Source: Mastigias papua (taxonomy: Eukaryota > Cnidaria > Scyphozoa > Rhizostomeae > Mastigiidae). Taken from it: a stretch of DNA of 64,000 bases. The notes under the pieces are model-generated. The model had not been told where the DNA came from. It was given only the letters and a program-made list of their open reading frames with translations, and searched no databases. The DNA lies in the NCBI GenBank assembly GCA_964019165.1, contig OZ025272.1:16841093-16905092 (forward strand), read 5' to 3'. Of the stretch, positions 1 to 37,557 are shown piece after piece (within the stretch, counting starts at the first letter, position 1; each line of letters starts with the position of its first letter). The translations under genes were made by a program, and so were the position numbers.

Positions 1-1955
1 AAAGGAAAGGTATGATAAAGCTTTGGGATGGAAGCTGGGACATTAGTTATTCCTTGTGTTCTTGGCGCACAGCCTGTAGGACATGTTTATTATTCTTACA
101 TGAGTCATATTGTAAGTTCATGTTGCAACTGATCCTTTTCCACAATGAGATAATGGGATCATTCTGAAAGACTTAAGGGAAGTACGTAGGACATTTTGAC
201 ATTAAAGAAGTTTAACAGACGGAAGTTGGAAATTTAGAACAAAATGATTTTGAGGAAAGATCATACCACTTAAAGCGAAACTTATTGTAAGATCCAGCCA
301 TTGACGAATAAACTTAATTACAACGTTATCAAGGTTTTGAGTTACCCAAGTTTTTGACAATGATGCTACTGTGAAGTGCCAAGATAATTTTGCAAGGGTG
401 AGACGCTAATAGAGAAGCATTTTGCTTTTAGGAAGAGATGTGTACAGAGGGTATGAAGAGCGTCAATACGCTTAAGCATCTCAGACAGAGAGGATACCAG
501 TTTCTCTTTATAGGTTTCCTTGTCCATTTCAAAGAAATAGTGACCAAGGTATTTGAAAGACTCACCAGATTTGACTGTGGGAACAAGTTCATTGTTAGTA
601 AAAAGCTTTAGTTCGTATTGAAGATATCTTGAAGAAAACTTTTTTGATCCCAAAGGTCACATATTTGTCCACCCTAATAACCATATCTGACCATTTACAC
701 CATTTGGTAAAGCAATTCAACAGTAGCCGATTTTCACGCTCCTTGGTTGTAACAACAGCTGCATCATCCGCAAACTGGAACCAGTGAATTGGCTTAAAAA
801 GACCATCGGGTGTATCAAGCCAAGTTGCTTATATTTTTCTTGACGAATGAATTGAATGAAGGTATAAGAACGCATGCTAAATAATAGTGGGCTAAGGCAG
901 TCACCTTGAAGAACACCTCGTCTAACAGGGATAGCAGGAGTAAGAAAATCGTCAGTTATGACTGATGTATGGAAGCCAGTATAGAGGCTTGAAATCAAAG
1001 CTTTGGTTTTGGCTGGGATATGGTGATATGCAAGAACTTCTTGAATCAGGCTGTGATGTACTTCACCGAAAGCATTTTTGAGGCCTAACAATGTTCTAAC
1101 CAAAGAGCGTTGTTTGATGTGGACTTTGTCAATGATATTGGCCATCATGGAAGTATGCTCAAGGACTCCCACGATCTTGGGAGTAAAGCCTTTCTGGATT
1201 TCAGCCTCAATAAAGTCATTTTTGCTTGAGGAATGAGAAAATAGAATCACGAAGACACGAAATAAAGACTTTTAAGGACACCGATTCTGAACTAGTAGGC
1301 CTGAGAGTAGCAGGATCGCCTCTGTTGCCTTTTTATGAAATGGGACTGTGCAAGCATTTTTCCATTCTGCAGGAATCTGGGCAGATTCCCAAATAACGCG
1401 GAATATTGTCCGTTGATAATATGGACATCTCTGAAGGCAGATAGTGGATAACTTGTCTAAAGAGCAAGGGGATCCAGATGATTTCATTCTGCATATTATA
1501 TTAGTGACTTTCTCATAGAATGGAGGAGATTGGCTGAAAGGAATCGAGATGTCAGGCAAGGAAGGAATCCAGGTAGGACGGGTAAAAGTCTCATGTGGAA
1601 TGAATTCACCATGAATTCACGAAACAAATGAAGGGAAAATCTTTAACAATGATCGCGTGAAAAGGAAAGCAGGATAAAGGAACATTTCTCAAGTATATTC
1701 TTGACATAGTTTCAAAAGTTACGGCCTACGTGACGATCATAATTGTCAGTAACAGTATTGGTATTAGCCGCACTCGGGATGTTGTTCAGCTTTGAACGAA
1801 GGAGGCCAGGTGCATACTCGATGCTTCAGCTGAGCTAATTCTTTTTTGAGCTGTTTAATAGTTAAATCCCTATATTTATAAAAATTGTTATCAGTTTGAT
1901 TTATGGATTTAGTAGTTCCATAATTGGCCAATAATAAGTTTTTTTCAAACTTCAA
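1..1955 (-). mobile_element. Decayed R2-like LINE reverse transcriptase
   Basis: Minus-strand reverse transcriptase fragments lie in order from high to low coordinates. A leader with the run KYRDLTIKQLKKELAQLK is at 1955-1764. The first RT block (PAEWKNACTVPFHKK) is within 1559-1272. RT blocks with LKNAFGEVHHSLI and GVLQGDCLSPLLF are within 1250-717. A FADDAAVV catalytic box is at about 783-745 in another frame, and a downstream region containing SGESFKYLGHYF is at 653-366. The frame changes between blocks, so the element is dead. The GVLQGDCLSPLLF style resembles the R2/NeSL-like LINEs common in marine invertebrates; the clade is my inference. It occupies the place where exon 11 of gene copy 1 would be expected, so it either inserted in intron 11 or marks the edge of a truncated copy. 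Bases 1-365 show no separate feature and are probably its tail. Confidence 0.8.
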
Positions 1956-2035
1956 TTCATCGATATAATTTTGAAATCTACAAATACAAATCTCACAACA
2001 AGGTAATATGTGCTTGGCTGGCTTAGTATGTTAAC

Positions 2036-2218
2036 AGAGAAATAATATATGAAAAGTCTGTTGGTACTACAGAACTTCACTATAGCACGAAAAAGCGGAA
2101 ACATTCTTTTAGCATACTGAAAGCTTTTTTCGTCCACTCTGACGAGTGTCGGACGAAAAAAGCTTTCAGTATGCTAAAAGAATGTTTCCGCTTTTTCGTG
2201 CTATAGAGAAATAATATA
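2036..2218. mobile_element. Fold-back insertion with 56-bp perfect arms
   Basis: Arms at 2080-2135 and 2151-2206 are exact reverse complements over 56 bases, with a 15-base loop. A 14-base direct repeat, AGAGAAATAATATA, flanks the structure (2036-2049 and 2205-2218) and looks like a target-site duplication. The loop plus right arm contains a hammerhead-ribozyme core. The arm end TATAGCACGAAAAAGCGG recurs at the start of the Penelope-like fragment at about 53503 (minus strand). I infer a snap-back product of a Penelope-like retroelement. Confidence 0.75.
2136..2170 (+). ncRNA. Hammerhead ribozyme core inside fold-back (weak helix I)
   Basis: CTGACGA (2139-2145), a short helix II (2146-2154), GAA (2155-2157), a helix III of AAA/TTT with loop AGC, and a C at the expected cleavage position (2167) are all present. 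Helix I is only ACT/AGT (2136-2138 with 2168-2170), because the 5' flank was replaced by the fold-back. The much stronger hairpin would compete with ribozyme folding, so activity is doubtful. Compare the better copy at 24623-24663. Confidence 0.5.
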
Positions 2219-2957
2219 CTTAACATTGACATACATTATATTAATAGCAATAATGATTCTGATTGGGAAAAAAGACAAGGATATTAATAGCTTAGGAGCT
2301 CCGGATCACACCATTGTTTGTTCCTCATACAGAATATGCAGTACGTCAATACCCATATTTAAGTTGCTAGAATCGTCCCACTTTATGCACAAATGCCAGC
2401 AAAATTTATTTCATTGGAATAGAATATACCCTGTTCAGAGTCCCAACAGCAACTTTGCCTTTGCTCCGTTACTTACAACTGGATCGGGTACTTACAAGTT
2501 ATATTATGTAATATTTTTGAGTTCAAAAGATATCAGAAACTGTCAGTTAATCCTTTTCAGTCTTTTTTACTTGGAAGTATTGATTGCTATTTTCCAGTTG
2601 AACATGAACTCACAAATAAATATTGCAGACTTCACAAGAGACAGAGGGTACAGGGGGCAATCTGCTTTTGGTGATAGATTCCCCTAAATGAAAAGTATAA
2701 ATGGAGATATGAATATGGAAGTATGTCTAGAGCGAACTGTGACAATTTGCATAGTCAAAATTGCCAAAATTATCTGCTTTGATAGGACTTCAACCATGTT
2801 CACGTACAAGTCTTAGCCATCGAGTGTTTTACGTGGATTCCTGCTAACTGGGACTGATGTAGGATTCCATTTTGTAGTCCCAGTTATCGTGAGTATACTG
2901 TAAGACTTCACTATCAATTGAATCAACGAGACAACATGTTTGCTATTTCTGTTTCAG
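2219..2957 (+). other. Junction and remnant of intron 11 (copy 1)
   Basis: From about 2478 the sequence aligns with intron 11 of copy 2 (from about 29353) and copy 3 (from about 57205). Upstream of that it matches neither. No exon 11 (reading CVGWGWYLANDMQ in the other copies) is visible, so the array unit is interrupted here. An open frame at 2226-2687 is not conserved as protein and I do not call it. Confidence 0.6.
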
Positions 2958-7321
<4,364 letters not shown>

Positions 7322-9770
7322 TTCGTCATATGTTACCTCCTCATTTGAACTTCAGTTTCCGTTTGATGTTACCACCGATCAATTGTGTATAACATAGATC
7401 ACATAGAAGATGAGCCTACTTAGGTACTCAAATTCGATTTAGAATCTCTAGAAGTATTGATATTGTGCATTTTAAAGCTATATATAAAAAGGCCTACCAA
7501 GAGCTTGCATGGGAACACAGAGCAAAGTGAAGAAAGGGGGCATTGATGCCATCATTATAAAGTTAATAAGTCACCAAAGAATCTATTGCTGTTGGGGGCC
7601 CCGCTGATGTTTGGGACATAGTGCAATCTGCCTCACTTGCCCCCCTCCTGGCAGGCCTTCTTATAAAAATGAAAGTCTTCACCTCGGTAAAATAGAATAC
7701 AAAATGATTGGCATTGCAATTTCATGGAACTTCTATTAAAGGCCTTGCATATTCATTTAGTTTTCATGACACTTATTGGCTGGTTCTTATCATGATGTAA
7801 TACATATGATGTAGAAGATGATAAAAGGGCAGAACAAAACTTTCTTCATTCAACTCCACACAGATGACATTTTTGCAATCAATAGTAGCCAAATAATATC
7901 ACAACTTGCAATTATGTATTGCCAATAAGTTGATGTTTAATGTGTAGAGAGACGTATATGAGTACACTGACCATTAGCCCACAAACCATGGTTCATAAGC
8001 TTGCTATTAGCCCCATATCGTACCATGGAGTCAGGGTGCAGGGTATGTCAAGAACTACAAGCAGAAGATGTGTTTGTATAGTATAGTTGTTCCATTTTGC
8101 ATATTAAAGCTTTTTGCTAAAGATTCAAAACCCATAATCTTCAGTCATCTCCCAAACGACGTTCACCCCCTCCCCAATGATGTTCCCCGTCCCTACCTCC
8201 ATTTTATCTCCTGCTTGTAGGGTCTGTCCAAATCTAACCAACCCACTCGTGTGCTAGTATTCTAATAAAATACTAGTTACCATCTTTTACCATGTGTAAG
8301 GCGCATCCCCTTCACTACCTGCAGAAGTGATGGAAGCAACATCCAAAAGTAGGGGAAAATAAGGTCCATGCCAGATAGATGTCTATCAAGTTAAAGGAAA
8401 TGTTAGCTTTTACAGCAGTTCCGATAAAGTATCGCCTTTTAAATTAAGAGACCAGGTGCTCTGAATATCATAGTATTTCTGAATGGAATAGCACTTTCCC
8501 TTATGAAGGAATCAAAAGGGAAATCAATGCTATCATATGTAAGATGAACCCTCAAATAAAGCCAAAAAATGTGCGTCCTATCCACAGCAAAATGCAGTAA
8601 ATTAGATTCTTTAATGCACTGAAAATATAATATATTAAACCATGTCTCATCATCAGTATGACTGAAAATAATAGAGTTTACAGAAATGATTCATGTTGCT
8701 TTTACTGTTGCATCTTTCTTATTTGTCATTTATATTTTCATACTTGAACTATAATGTGTATGCGAGCAACTCAAAGGGCTTCAACTTGTTAAAGTTGGAA
8801 AAGGAAGTGGAATAACTGTGTCAAAGGATCAATGCCGGTGGTGTGAAAGAAGTGTTATTGATACACAAATGACATAGCTCACAGAATCTTAGGTGTTCTG
8901 GTTGTTAGGCAACAGTTTTAAACACATTGTACTAGATGTAAACTCTGTGGATGCAAATGAAATCGCTGCCTATTTGTACAGTTGAAATAAGGTGTATAGC
9001 TTGATATTCATTCGGATGACTCTTGAAGTTCCTCTATCACTATGTCTAATTTGAAAAGGTTAGATAGGCAGTCCACTTTATCCTGAACATCTTTCCTTGT
9101 TTCTTTGCTAACTGTAACAGTGAAGCGTTTATTGATATTTACTAGTTGTTTACGATCTTCTTGCGTTGCTGTAGAACTTGAGGTCTGAAAAGCTTCGAAG
9201 TATTTTCAAGAAACTGTTCCAACTTCTACATAAAAAGTTGGTTCAAACATTACGGAAAGGACTCAATTTCCCTCAGCAATCCTCGTTCCTTTCATGGGCA
9301 TATTGGTGTTGTAGAAGAGTCTTTTCAGATGGTGGAAGATATAGCAATTGTTGAGGACTTTGCACTGAGTGACAAAATTCTCAACAGTCATTTTCTGTGT
9401 AGAGTGAAACAGCTTTACTAACTGTTCAGAGGAAAAGTTATATGCTATGGCTCGTAGCTAGGATTAGTCATAGGACAGGGTGCCCATAGGGTGTTGGACA
9501 AAGTACCTTAAATCAACATTATTTTGCATTAGTAATATAACGTTGATACTATGCCAACTAAGTACGAAAGTGCAAGAAGTGGCATCGGCAATATTTAAAT
9601 ATCGCGCTTTTCTTGAAACATGTTGTGATTGAGGTTTTCATAATGGCGGCAATTTAATTGATTCTAGTTTCCATGTGCTGTCCCGCGCATGGCAAATACA
9701 TTTTTCCTCTTGCTTGATTCGCGCGCGAAAACAGCTGGTGACCTCGTTTGTAGCTCTCAGGCGAGGCAAT
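7322..9770. other. Intergenic spacer 1, no gene recognised
   Basis: Equivalent to 34022-36510 and partly to 62412-64000. Similarity to spacer 2 is moderate up to about 7960 and then becomes almost letter-perfect. A minus-strand open frame at 35475-35185 in spacer 2 is broken here by base changes (about 8680), so I do not call a gene. Several short open frames exist without family resemblance. Confidence 0.5.
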
Positions 9771-9782
9771 TCCAGTGGAACT

Positions 9783-9900
9783 GTTCAGTGTAAACGGGGA
9801 CTGATTTAGATCTGATCCAGTGTGTAAACGCTAGCAAAAATTTGAATGGATCCATCTCGGATCCATACACGTTTGGATCCGTTCCAGTGTAAACGGGGTC
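9783..9900. repeat. GATCC-rich element end fragment
   Basis: Contains two similar outward ends, GTTCAGTGTAAACGGGGAC and GTTCCAGTGTAAACGGGGTC, with GGATCC boxes between. It resembles the TIR of the element at 10173-10551 (CCCCGTTTACAC) and is probably a partial copy of a related MITE. Repeated at about 36530-36650. Confidence 0.55.
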
Positions 9901-10172
9901 AAAGACTGGTGTTTGAAAATCACTCAGGCAGTTAGGCGTGCGTTTTTTTTGGAGCCATTAGCCCTTAACCTGCCCGGAAAATGGTAATTACTTTCACAGC
10001 GTTTTCACTGTATACCTACAGACTACAGCAGATGTAATCGAGGGCTAAGGACTGCAAAAAGCGGCAAAAAACATCCGAAATCTTTTGATTGCTTACAAAG
10101 AGAACAGTCTATTAATTTGATTGCAATACAGTCAGAGTTTACAAAATGAATGCTTCCACAAGGAATCTAAGA

Positions 10173-10551
10173 CCCCGTTTACACGAGCAAAACTGGATCG
10201 GATCTACTTTTGGTACGGATAGGCCTTGCGTTTACACGAGAACTTGTGGATCCGATCCAGTTCTGGTTCGCTATCCGATCTACTTTTGGACCGTTTTCAA
10301 AGTAGATCCAGTTTAGATCCGATCTACTTTGTATCGTGTAAACGGTGAGATCCGATTCTAAACTGGTACGAACTGAAAAATGAAGGTAATTCTTGTAATC
10401 AGGGGCAAAATACGCATGTGTAATTAATCAAATAAAAAAGTGGATCGGATCCAAAAGCGTCGTGTAAACACAAAGCATATCCGTACCAAAACTGGATCAG
10501 CTAGACCCGATCCTGTTTAGATCCGATCAACTTTTGCTAGTGTAAACGTAG
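10173..10551. mobile_element. MITE-like element with GTTTACAC inverted ends
   Basis: The left end CCCCGTTTACACGAGCAAAA and the right end (complement CTACGTTTACACTAGCAAAA) form imperfect terminal inverted repeats of about 32 bp. The interior is packed with GATCCGATC and GATCTACTTT motifs in both orientations. No coding capacity is seen. The superfamily is unassigned, as no clear target duplication was found. The same element is at 36920-37298. Confidence 0.65.
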
Positions 10552-10801
10552 TTCATTCAGTTTTTCATTTTTAATTATTTATACATGATAAACCATATCA
10601 GTAAGATTTGATTGTTTTACATTGGGTCATGTTAAAAAAATACACTATAATGCTAATTATAATTTATAAATTACAGTTACAATTTATAAGAAAAATTCGT
10701 CTAAAAAAGCATGAATATAGTACGCGAAAAAAACGAAAATTAAAGAGGCAAGCGCCCAAAACATAGGTGTTGTAGTGCCTAGACCTGGGACGCAAGTAAT
10801 T
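10552..10801. other. AT-rich intergenic stretch
   Basis: No feature recognised; a likely 3' flank of the minus-strand LINE that ends near 10800. Confidence 0.5.
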
Positions 10802-12367
10802 TCATTTTAAGTTTGCGATTGAAACTCCCGAGGGTCGATATTTGTTTGTTTTAATTCCGTATCTAAACTGTTCCATATTTTGCCCCTCTATAAGCAAAGC
10901 AAGAGTTCTCAAATCACTATGTGTATTGTGCAGAACACGGGTATAATTTTGGGAATTTTTAACAAATAGCCCTTTCATGTAGTCTGGCGCAAGGTTGTTT
11001 AGTGACTTTAAAACTATTTTTGCAGACTCTTCTTTTATAAGGCTAGGAACCGAGAGGAGTCCCAGGCGCATTAGTAAAGGTTGCACAGGGGCGTCATATC
11101 TAGCATTAGAAATTGTTCTGATAGCTCTGTTTTGTAGTTTCTGCAATCGATCAAGGTTTGTCTTATTTACACATCCCTACACCGAGCAACAATATCTAAA
11201 ATGTGACTCAACGAGGCTCCTATATAAACCTTGGACTGTTTTAGCGGTAGAAACCTTTTATCGTATTTTATCAGTCCTATGGCCCTTGAAATCTTTGTTG
11301 ATAGAGCATCTACTTGGTTTTTCCAATTAAGTTTGTCCTGTTGTAGTGTCCACTTTATTTAGAAGGTTGTTACTTCCAATAATCATCGACTGTGTCTTGG
11401 CCACGTTAAGTGCTAATTTATTACCCATCAGCCATGATTCAATGTTTGAAAGATCTTCATTAATCTTATATTTAACCTCATTTAAATCCTTACTTGCATA
11501 AGTCATGCTAGTGTCATCAGCATACATAGTTACATCAGTATGTTTGATTGAAAATGGCAGGTCATTAATATAGATGAGGAATAGCAATGGTCCCAAACAG
11601 GAACCTTGTGGAACCCCTTGTGGCACTGGCTCCATGGAGGAAACTTTGTTTCCAACTTTACAGCATTGTTTTCTATTGTTAAGGTTTTCTATTGTTTTCT
11701 ATTTTCTATTGAGCCAACCTAGCTCAAGCTAGACCCCTAACACCGTAGTGGTGAAGCTTTTAAGTAGGATCATGTGATTAACCGTATCAAAAGCTTTTTT
11801 CAAGTCGAGAAATATGAGGCCTGTATATTTTCTATCGTCCACATTTATGTACCAGTTGTTGGTATTTTCTAATAGGCATGTTACCACGGAGTGGAGATGT
11901 CTAAATCCAGACTGGTGTTTATAGAGAAAATTATTTTCATTCAAATAATTATAGATTTGGCTATACACCAGCTTTTCAAAGAGTCTAGAAATTACCGGTA
12001 ATACCGATATAGGCCGATAGTTGGACCTCTCATCAGCTGGACCAGCCTTGTAAATAGGAGCAACTCTAGCTGTCTTCCAGCTATCAGGAAAAACCCCATG
12101 CTCGATGGATTTGTTAAATAAAATGCAGAGCGACTTAGCAACAACGGGTATAGCTAGCTTTAAGAAAAAGCTATATATACCGTCTAAGCCTGAACCATTT
12201 GTTGTCCTAAAAGTATTCATGTCCCGAATTATTGCACCGGGTACTATTGATCTGAATTTAAAGGCTGCGTTGCTAGGGTTAGCAGTATACTGACCATCAA
12301 GCAGGGGGTTTGTGTGGTTAGGTATTTTTTCACTATGTGGTCTAAAGCTTTTAAAACCTGTCGTCAC
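10802..12367 (-). mobile_element. Degenerate jockey/CR1-like LINE, spacer 1
   Basis: On the minus strand, from 12367 down: RT fingers with PDSWKTARVAPIYKAGP and NYRPISVLPVISRLFEKLVY, then HQSGFRHLHSVVTCLL and GLIFLDLKKAFDTVNH. Next come GVPQGSCLGPLLFLIYINDL and the catalytic box MYADDTSMTY, then a C-terminal part with LQKLQNRAIRTISNARYDAP. Frames shift near 11730 and 11330, and about 100 bp present in the sister copy (near 38110-38190) is deleted here. It lies at the same position relative to the genes as the sister at 37558-39110, so it was there before the array duplicated. Confidence 0.92.
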
Positions 12368-12600
12368 ATTTCAGATAGGCAAATACCTAAAATTATCAAG
12401 TTATTGACCACTGGGACTGTGATCATGCTTTCCTAGACATAAGTGGCTTTGTGGAGTTAAAAGTGGAACTCATAAACGCATTGAGAGTCCTTTGTTTGCA
12501 TGAGAATATACTGATACAACGTGAATGAAATAGTATATGAACTGGGGTATTTCGAAATTACTTAAGACTTGACAAATTACCAGTGAATGATAGCAGCGGC
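12368..12600. other. Short upstream flank of copy 2
   Basis: Unique sequence between the LINE and the promoter, conserved in front of copy 3 (39200-39430). No further feature seen. Confidence 0.5.
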
Positions 12601-12634
12601 TCAGCTATTCACAGCCAACGTCAGACCGAATTGA

Positions 12635-12671
12635 CCAATCATAATCGAGATTACGTAATGGTCATGTGACC
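12635..12671 (+). promoter_or_regulatory. Putative proximal promoter of copy 2
   Basis: Within 37 bases lie CCAAT (12635-12639), the palindrome TTACGTAA (12651-12658, a PAR-bZIP/NFIL3-type site) and the palindrome GGTCATGTGACC (12660-12671, an M-box-like E-box). They sit about 108 bases before the ATG. The same three with the same spacing precede copy 3 (39470-39506). No TATA box is evident. Function is inferred from motif identity only. Confidence 0.5.
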
Positions 12672-12778
12672 ATTGCAAGTACCGAAGACTGAACATTTTG
12701 CAAAGGATCAAATACGGTAAGCTGTGGTCTGGAGAAGTGTGGTGCAGAAAGTGTTGTTTGATAAAGCAGAAGGCTATC

Positions 12779-34021
<21,243 letters not shown>

Positions 34022-36515
34022 TTCCACATATTGTTATGTGTTACCTCTTCATTTTAAACTTCAATTTCAGTTTGATGTTACCACCAATCAATTGTGTATG
34101 AAGCCTTGATGTCAATATTGTTTGTATGTTATGATTAGTTTTATGGTTTTATAATTTTAGAGATAACGTATATAAACCTATTTAGGTACTGAAGTGTGAT
34201 TTAAAATCTCAAGAAGTATTGATATTATGCATTTTTAGAACTATGTATAAACAGGCCTGCCGAGGGCTTGTAATAGACTCAGAGCAAAGTGAAAAAGGGA
34301 ACCAAAGATCCAATTCGTTGTTTTTTGTGGCCTCTCTCACGATTGGGGACTTGGGAAATCTGCCTCACCTGCCCCCTTCTCGGCAGGTCTGTGTATAAAA
34401 AAATGATAATCTTCACCACAGTATAGTAGAACACAGAATGATTGGCATTGCAATTTTATGGCACTTCTATTAAAAGTCTTGCAAAATTCATTTGGTGTTA
34501 ATGACAATTATTAGCTGGTTCTTATCATGATGTAAAACATATGATATAAAAGATGATAAAAAGGCAGAACAACACTTTCTTCTGTACGTAGTTATCCAGC
34601 TCTACATAAATGACATTTTTGCAATCAATAGTAACCAAATAATATCACAACTTGCAATTATGTATTGCCAATAAGTTGGTGTTTAATGTGTAGAGAGATG
34701 TATATGAGTACACTGACCATTAACCTACAAACCATGGTTCATAAGCTTGCTATTAGCCCCATTTCGTACCATGGAGTCAGGGTGCAGGGTATGTCAAGAA
34801 CTACAAGCAGAAGATGTGTTTGTATAGTATAGTTGTTCCATTTTGCATATTAAAGCTTTTTGCTAAAGATTCAAAACCCATAATCTTCAGTCATCTCCCA
34901 AACGACGTTTACCCCCTCCCCAATGATGTTCCCCGTCTCTACCTCCATTTTATCTCCTGCTTGTAGGGTCTGTCCAAATCTAACCAACCCACTCGTGTGC
35001 TAGTATTCTAATAAAATACTAGTTACCATCTTTTACCATGTGTAAGGCGCATCCCCTTCACTACCTGCAGAAGTGATGGAAGCAACATCCAAAAGTAGGG
35101 GAAAATAAGGTCCATGCCAGATAGATGTCTATCAAGTTAAAGGAAATGTTAGCTTTTACAGCAGTTCCGATAAAGTATCGCCTTTTAAATTAAGAGACCA
35201 GGTGCTCTGAATATCATAGTATTTCTGAATGGAATAGCACTTTCCCTTATGAAGGAATCAAAAGGGAAATCAATGCTATCATATGTAAGATGAACCCTCA
35301 AATAAAGCCAAAAAATGTGCGTCCTATCCACAGCAAAATGCAGTAAATTAGATTCTTTAATGCACTGAAAATATAATATATTAAACCATGTCTCATCATC
35401 AGTATGACTGAAAATAATAGAGTTTACAGTAATGATTCCTGGCGTTTTTACTGTTGCATCTTTCTTATTTGTCATTTATATTTTCATACTTGAACTATAA
35501 TGTGTATGCGAGCAACTCAAAGGACTTCAACTTGTTAAAGTTGGAAAAGGAAGTGGAATAACTGTGTCAAAGGATCAATGCCGGTGGTGTGAAAGAAGTG
35601 TTATTGATATACAAATGACATAGCTCACAGAATCTTAGGTGTTCTGGTTGTTAGGCAACAGTTTTAAACACATTGTACTAGATGTAAACTCTGTGGATGC
35701 AAATGAAATCGCTGCCTATTTGTACAGTTGAAATAAGGTGTATAGCTTGATATTCATTCGGATGACTCTTGAAGTTCCTCTATCACTATGTCTAATTTGA
35801 AAAGGTTAGATAGGCAGTCCACTTTATCCTGAACATCTTTCCTTGTTTCTTTGCTAACTGTAACAGTGAAGCGTTTATTGATATTTACTAGTTGTTTACG
35901 ATCTTCTTGCGTTGCTGTAGAACTTGAGGTCTGAGAAGCTTGGAAGTATTTTCAAGAAACTGTTCCAACTTCTACATAAAAAGTTGGTTCAAACATTACG
36001 GAAAGGACTCAATTTCCCTCAGCAATCCTCGTTCCTTTCATGGGCATATTGGTGTTGTAGAAGAGTCTTTTCAGATGGTGGAAGATATAGCAATTGTTGA
36101 GGACTTTGCACTGAGTGACAAAATTCTCAACAGTCATTTTCTGTGTAGAGTGAAACAGCTTTACTAACTGTTCAGAGGAAAAGTTATATGCTATGGCTCG
36201 TAGCTAGGATTAGTCATAGGACAGGGTGCCCATAGGGTGTTGGACAAAGTACCTTAAATCAACATTATTTTGCATTAGTAATATAACGTTGACACTATGC
36301 CAACTAAGTACGAAAGTGCAAGAAGTGGCATCGGCAATATTTAAATATCGCGCTTTTCTTGAAACATGTTGTGATTGAGGTATTCATAATGGCGGCACTT
36401 TAATTGATTCTAGTTTCCATGTGCTGTCCCGCGCATGGCAAATACATTTTTTCCTCTTGCTTGATTCGCGCGCGAAAACAGCTGGTGACCTCGTTTGTAG
36501 CTCTCAGGCGAGGCA
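34022..36515. other. Intergenic spacer 2, no gene recognised
   Basis: Parallel to spacer 1. A minus-strand open frame at 35475-35185 (96 codons, FNILYFQCIKESNLLHFAVD) and a + frame at 35940-36167 have no family I know. The first is interrupted in spacer 1, so neither is called a gene. Confidence 0.5.
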
Positions 36516-36529
36516 ATTCCAGTGGAACT

Positions 36530-36650
36530 GTTCAGTGTAAACGGGGACTGATTTAGATCTGATCCAGTGTGTAAACGCTAGCAAAAATTTGAATGGATCC
36601 ATCTCGGATCCATACACGTTTGGATCCGTTCCAGTGTAAACGGGGTCAAA
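36530..36650. repeat. GATCC-rich element end fragment, spacer 2
   Basis: Sister of 9783-9900, with outward GTGTAAACGGGG ends. Confidence 0.55.
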
Positions 36651-36919
36651 GACTGGTGTTTGAAAATCACTCAGGCAGTTAGGCGTGCGTTTTTTTTGGA
36701 ACCATTAGCCCTTAACCTGCCCGGAAAATGGTAATTACTTTCACAGCGTTTTCACTGTATACCTACAGACTACAGCAGATGTAATCGAGGGCTAAGGACT
36801 GCAAAAAGCGGCAAAAAGCATCCGAAATCTTTTGATTGCTTACAAAGAGAACAGTCTATTAATTTGATTGCAATACAGTCAGAGTTTACAAAATGAATGC
36901 TTCCACAAGGAATCTAAGA

Positions 36920-37298
36920 CCCCGTTTACACGAGCAAAACTGGATCGGATCTACTTTTGGTACGGATAGGCCTTGCGTTTACACGAGAACTTGTGGATCC
37001 GATCCAGTTCTGGTTCGCTATCCGATCTACTTCTGGACCGTTTTCAAAGTAGATCCAGTTTAGATCCGATCTACTTTGTATCGTGTAAACGGTGAGATCC
37101 GATCCTAAACTGGTACGAACTGAAAAATGAAGGTAATTTTTGTAATCAGGGGCAAAATACGCATGCGTAATTAACCAAATAAAAAAGTGGATCGGATCCA
37201 AAAGCGTCGTGTAAACACAAAGCACATCCGTACCAAAACTGGATCAGCTAGACCCGATCCTGTTTAGATCCGATCCACTTTTGCTAGTGTAAACGTAG
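36920..37298. mobile_element. MITE-like element with GTTTACAC ends, spacer 2
   Basis: Sister of 10173-10551: same inverted ends and interior GATCCGATC boxes. Its right end retains GATCCGATCCACTTTTGC, closer to the left TIR than in spacer 1. Confidence 0.65.
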
Positions 37299-37557
37299 TT
37301 CATTCATTTTTTCATTTTTAATTATTTATACATGATAAACCATATCAGTAAAATTTTATTGTTTTACATTGGGTCATGTTAAAAAAATACACTATAATGC
37401 TAATTATAATTTATATATTACAGTTACAATTTATAAGAAAAATTCGTCTAAAAAAGCATGAATATAGTACGCGAAAAAAACGAAAAATTAAAGAGGCAAG
37501 CGCCCCAAAACATAGGTGTTGTAGTGCCTAGACCTGGGACGCAAGTAATTTCATTTT

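Noticed and set aside
9783..10551. LTR retrotransposon with GTGTAAACGGGG ends
   Set aside because: The ends are inverted rather than direct, and no gag/pol frames are present; treated as MITE-like.
12698..12778. Upstream extension of the copy 2 start by a non-ATG codon
   Set aside because: There is no ATG upstream in frame, and the signal peptide begins exactly at the ATG at 12779 (39614 in copy 3).
35185..35475. 96-codon minus-strand gene in spacer 2
   Set aside because: The equivalent in spacer 1 is interrupted, and I recognise no family.
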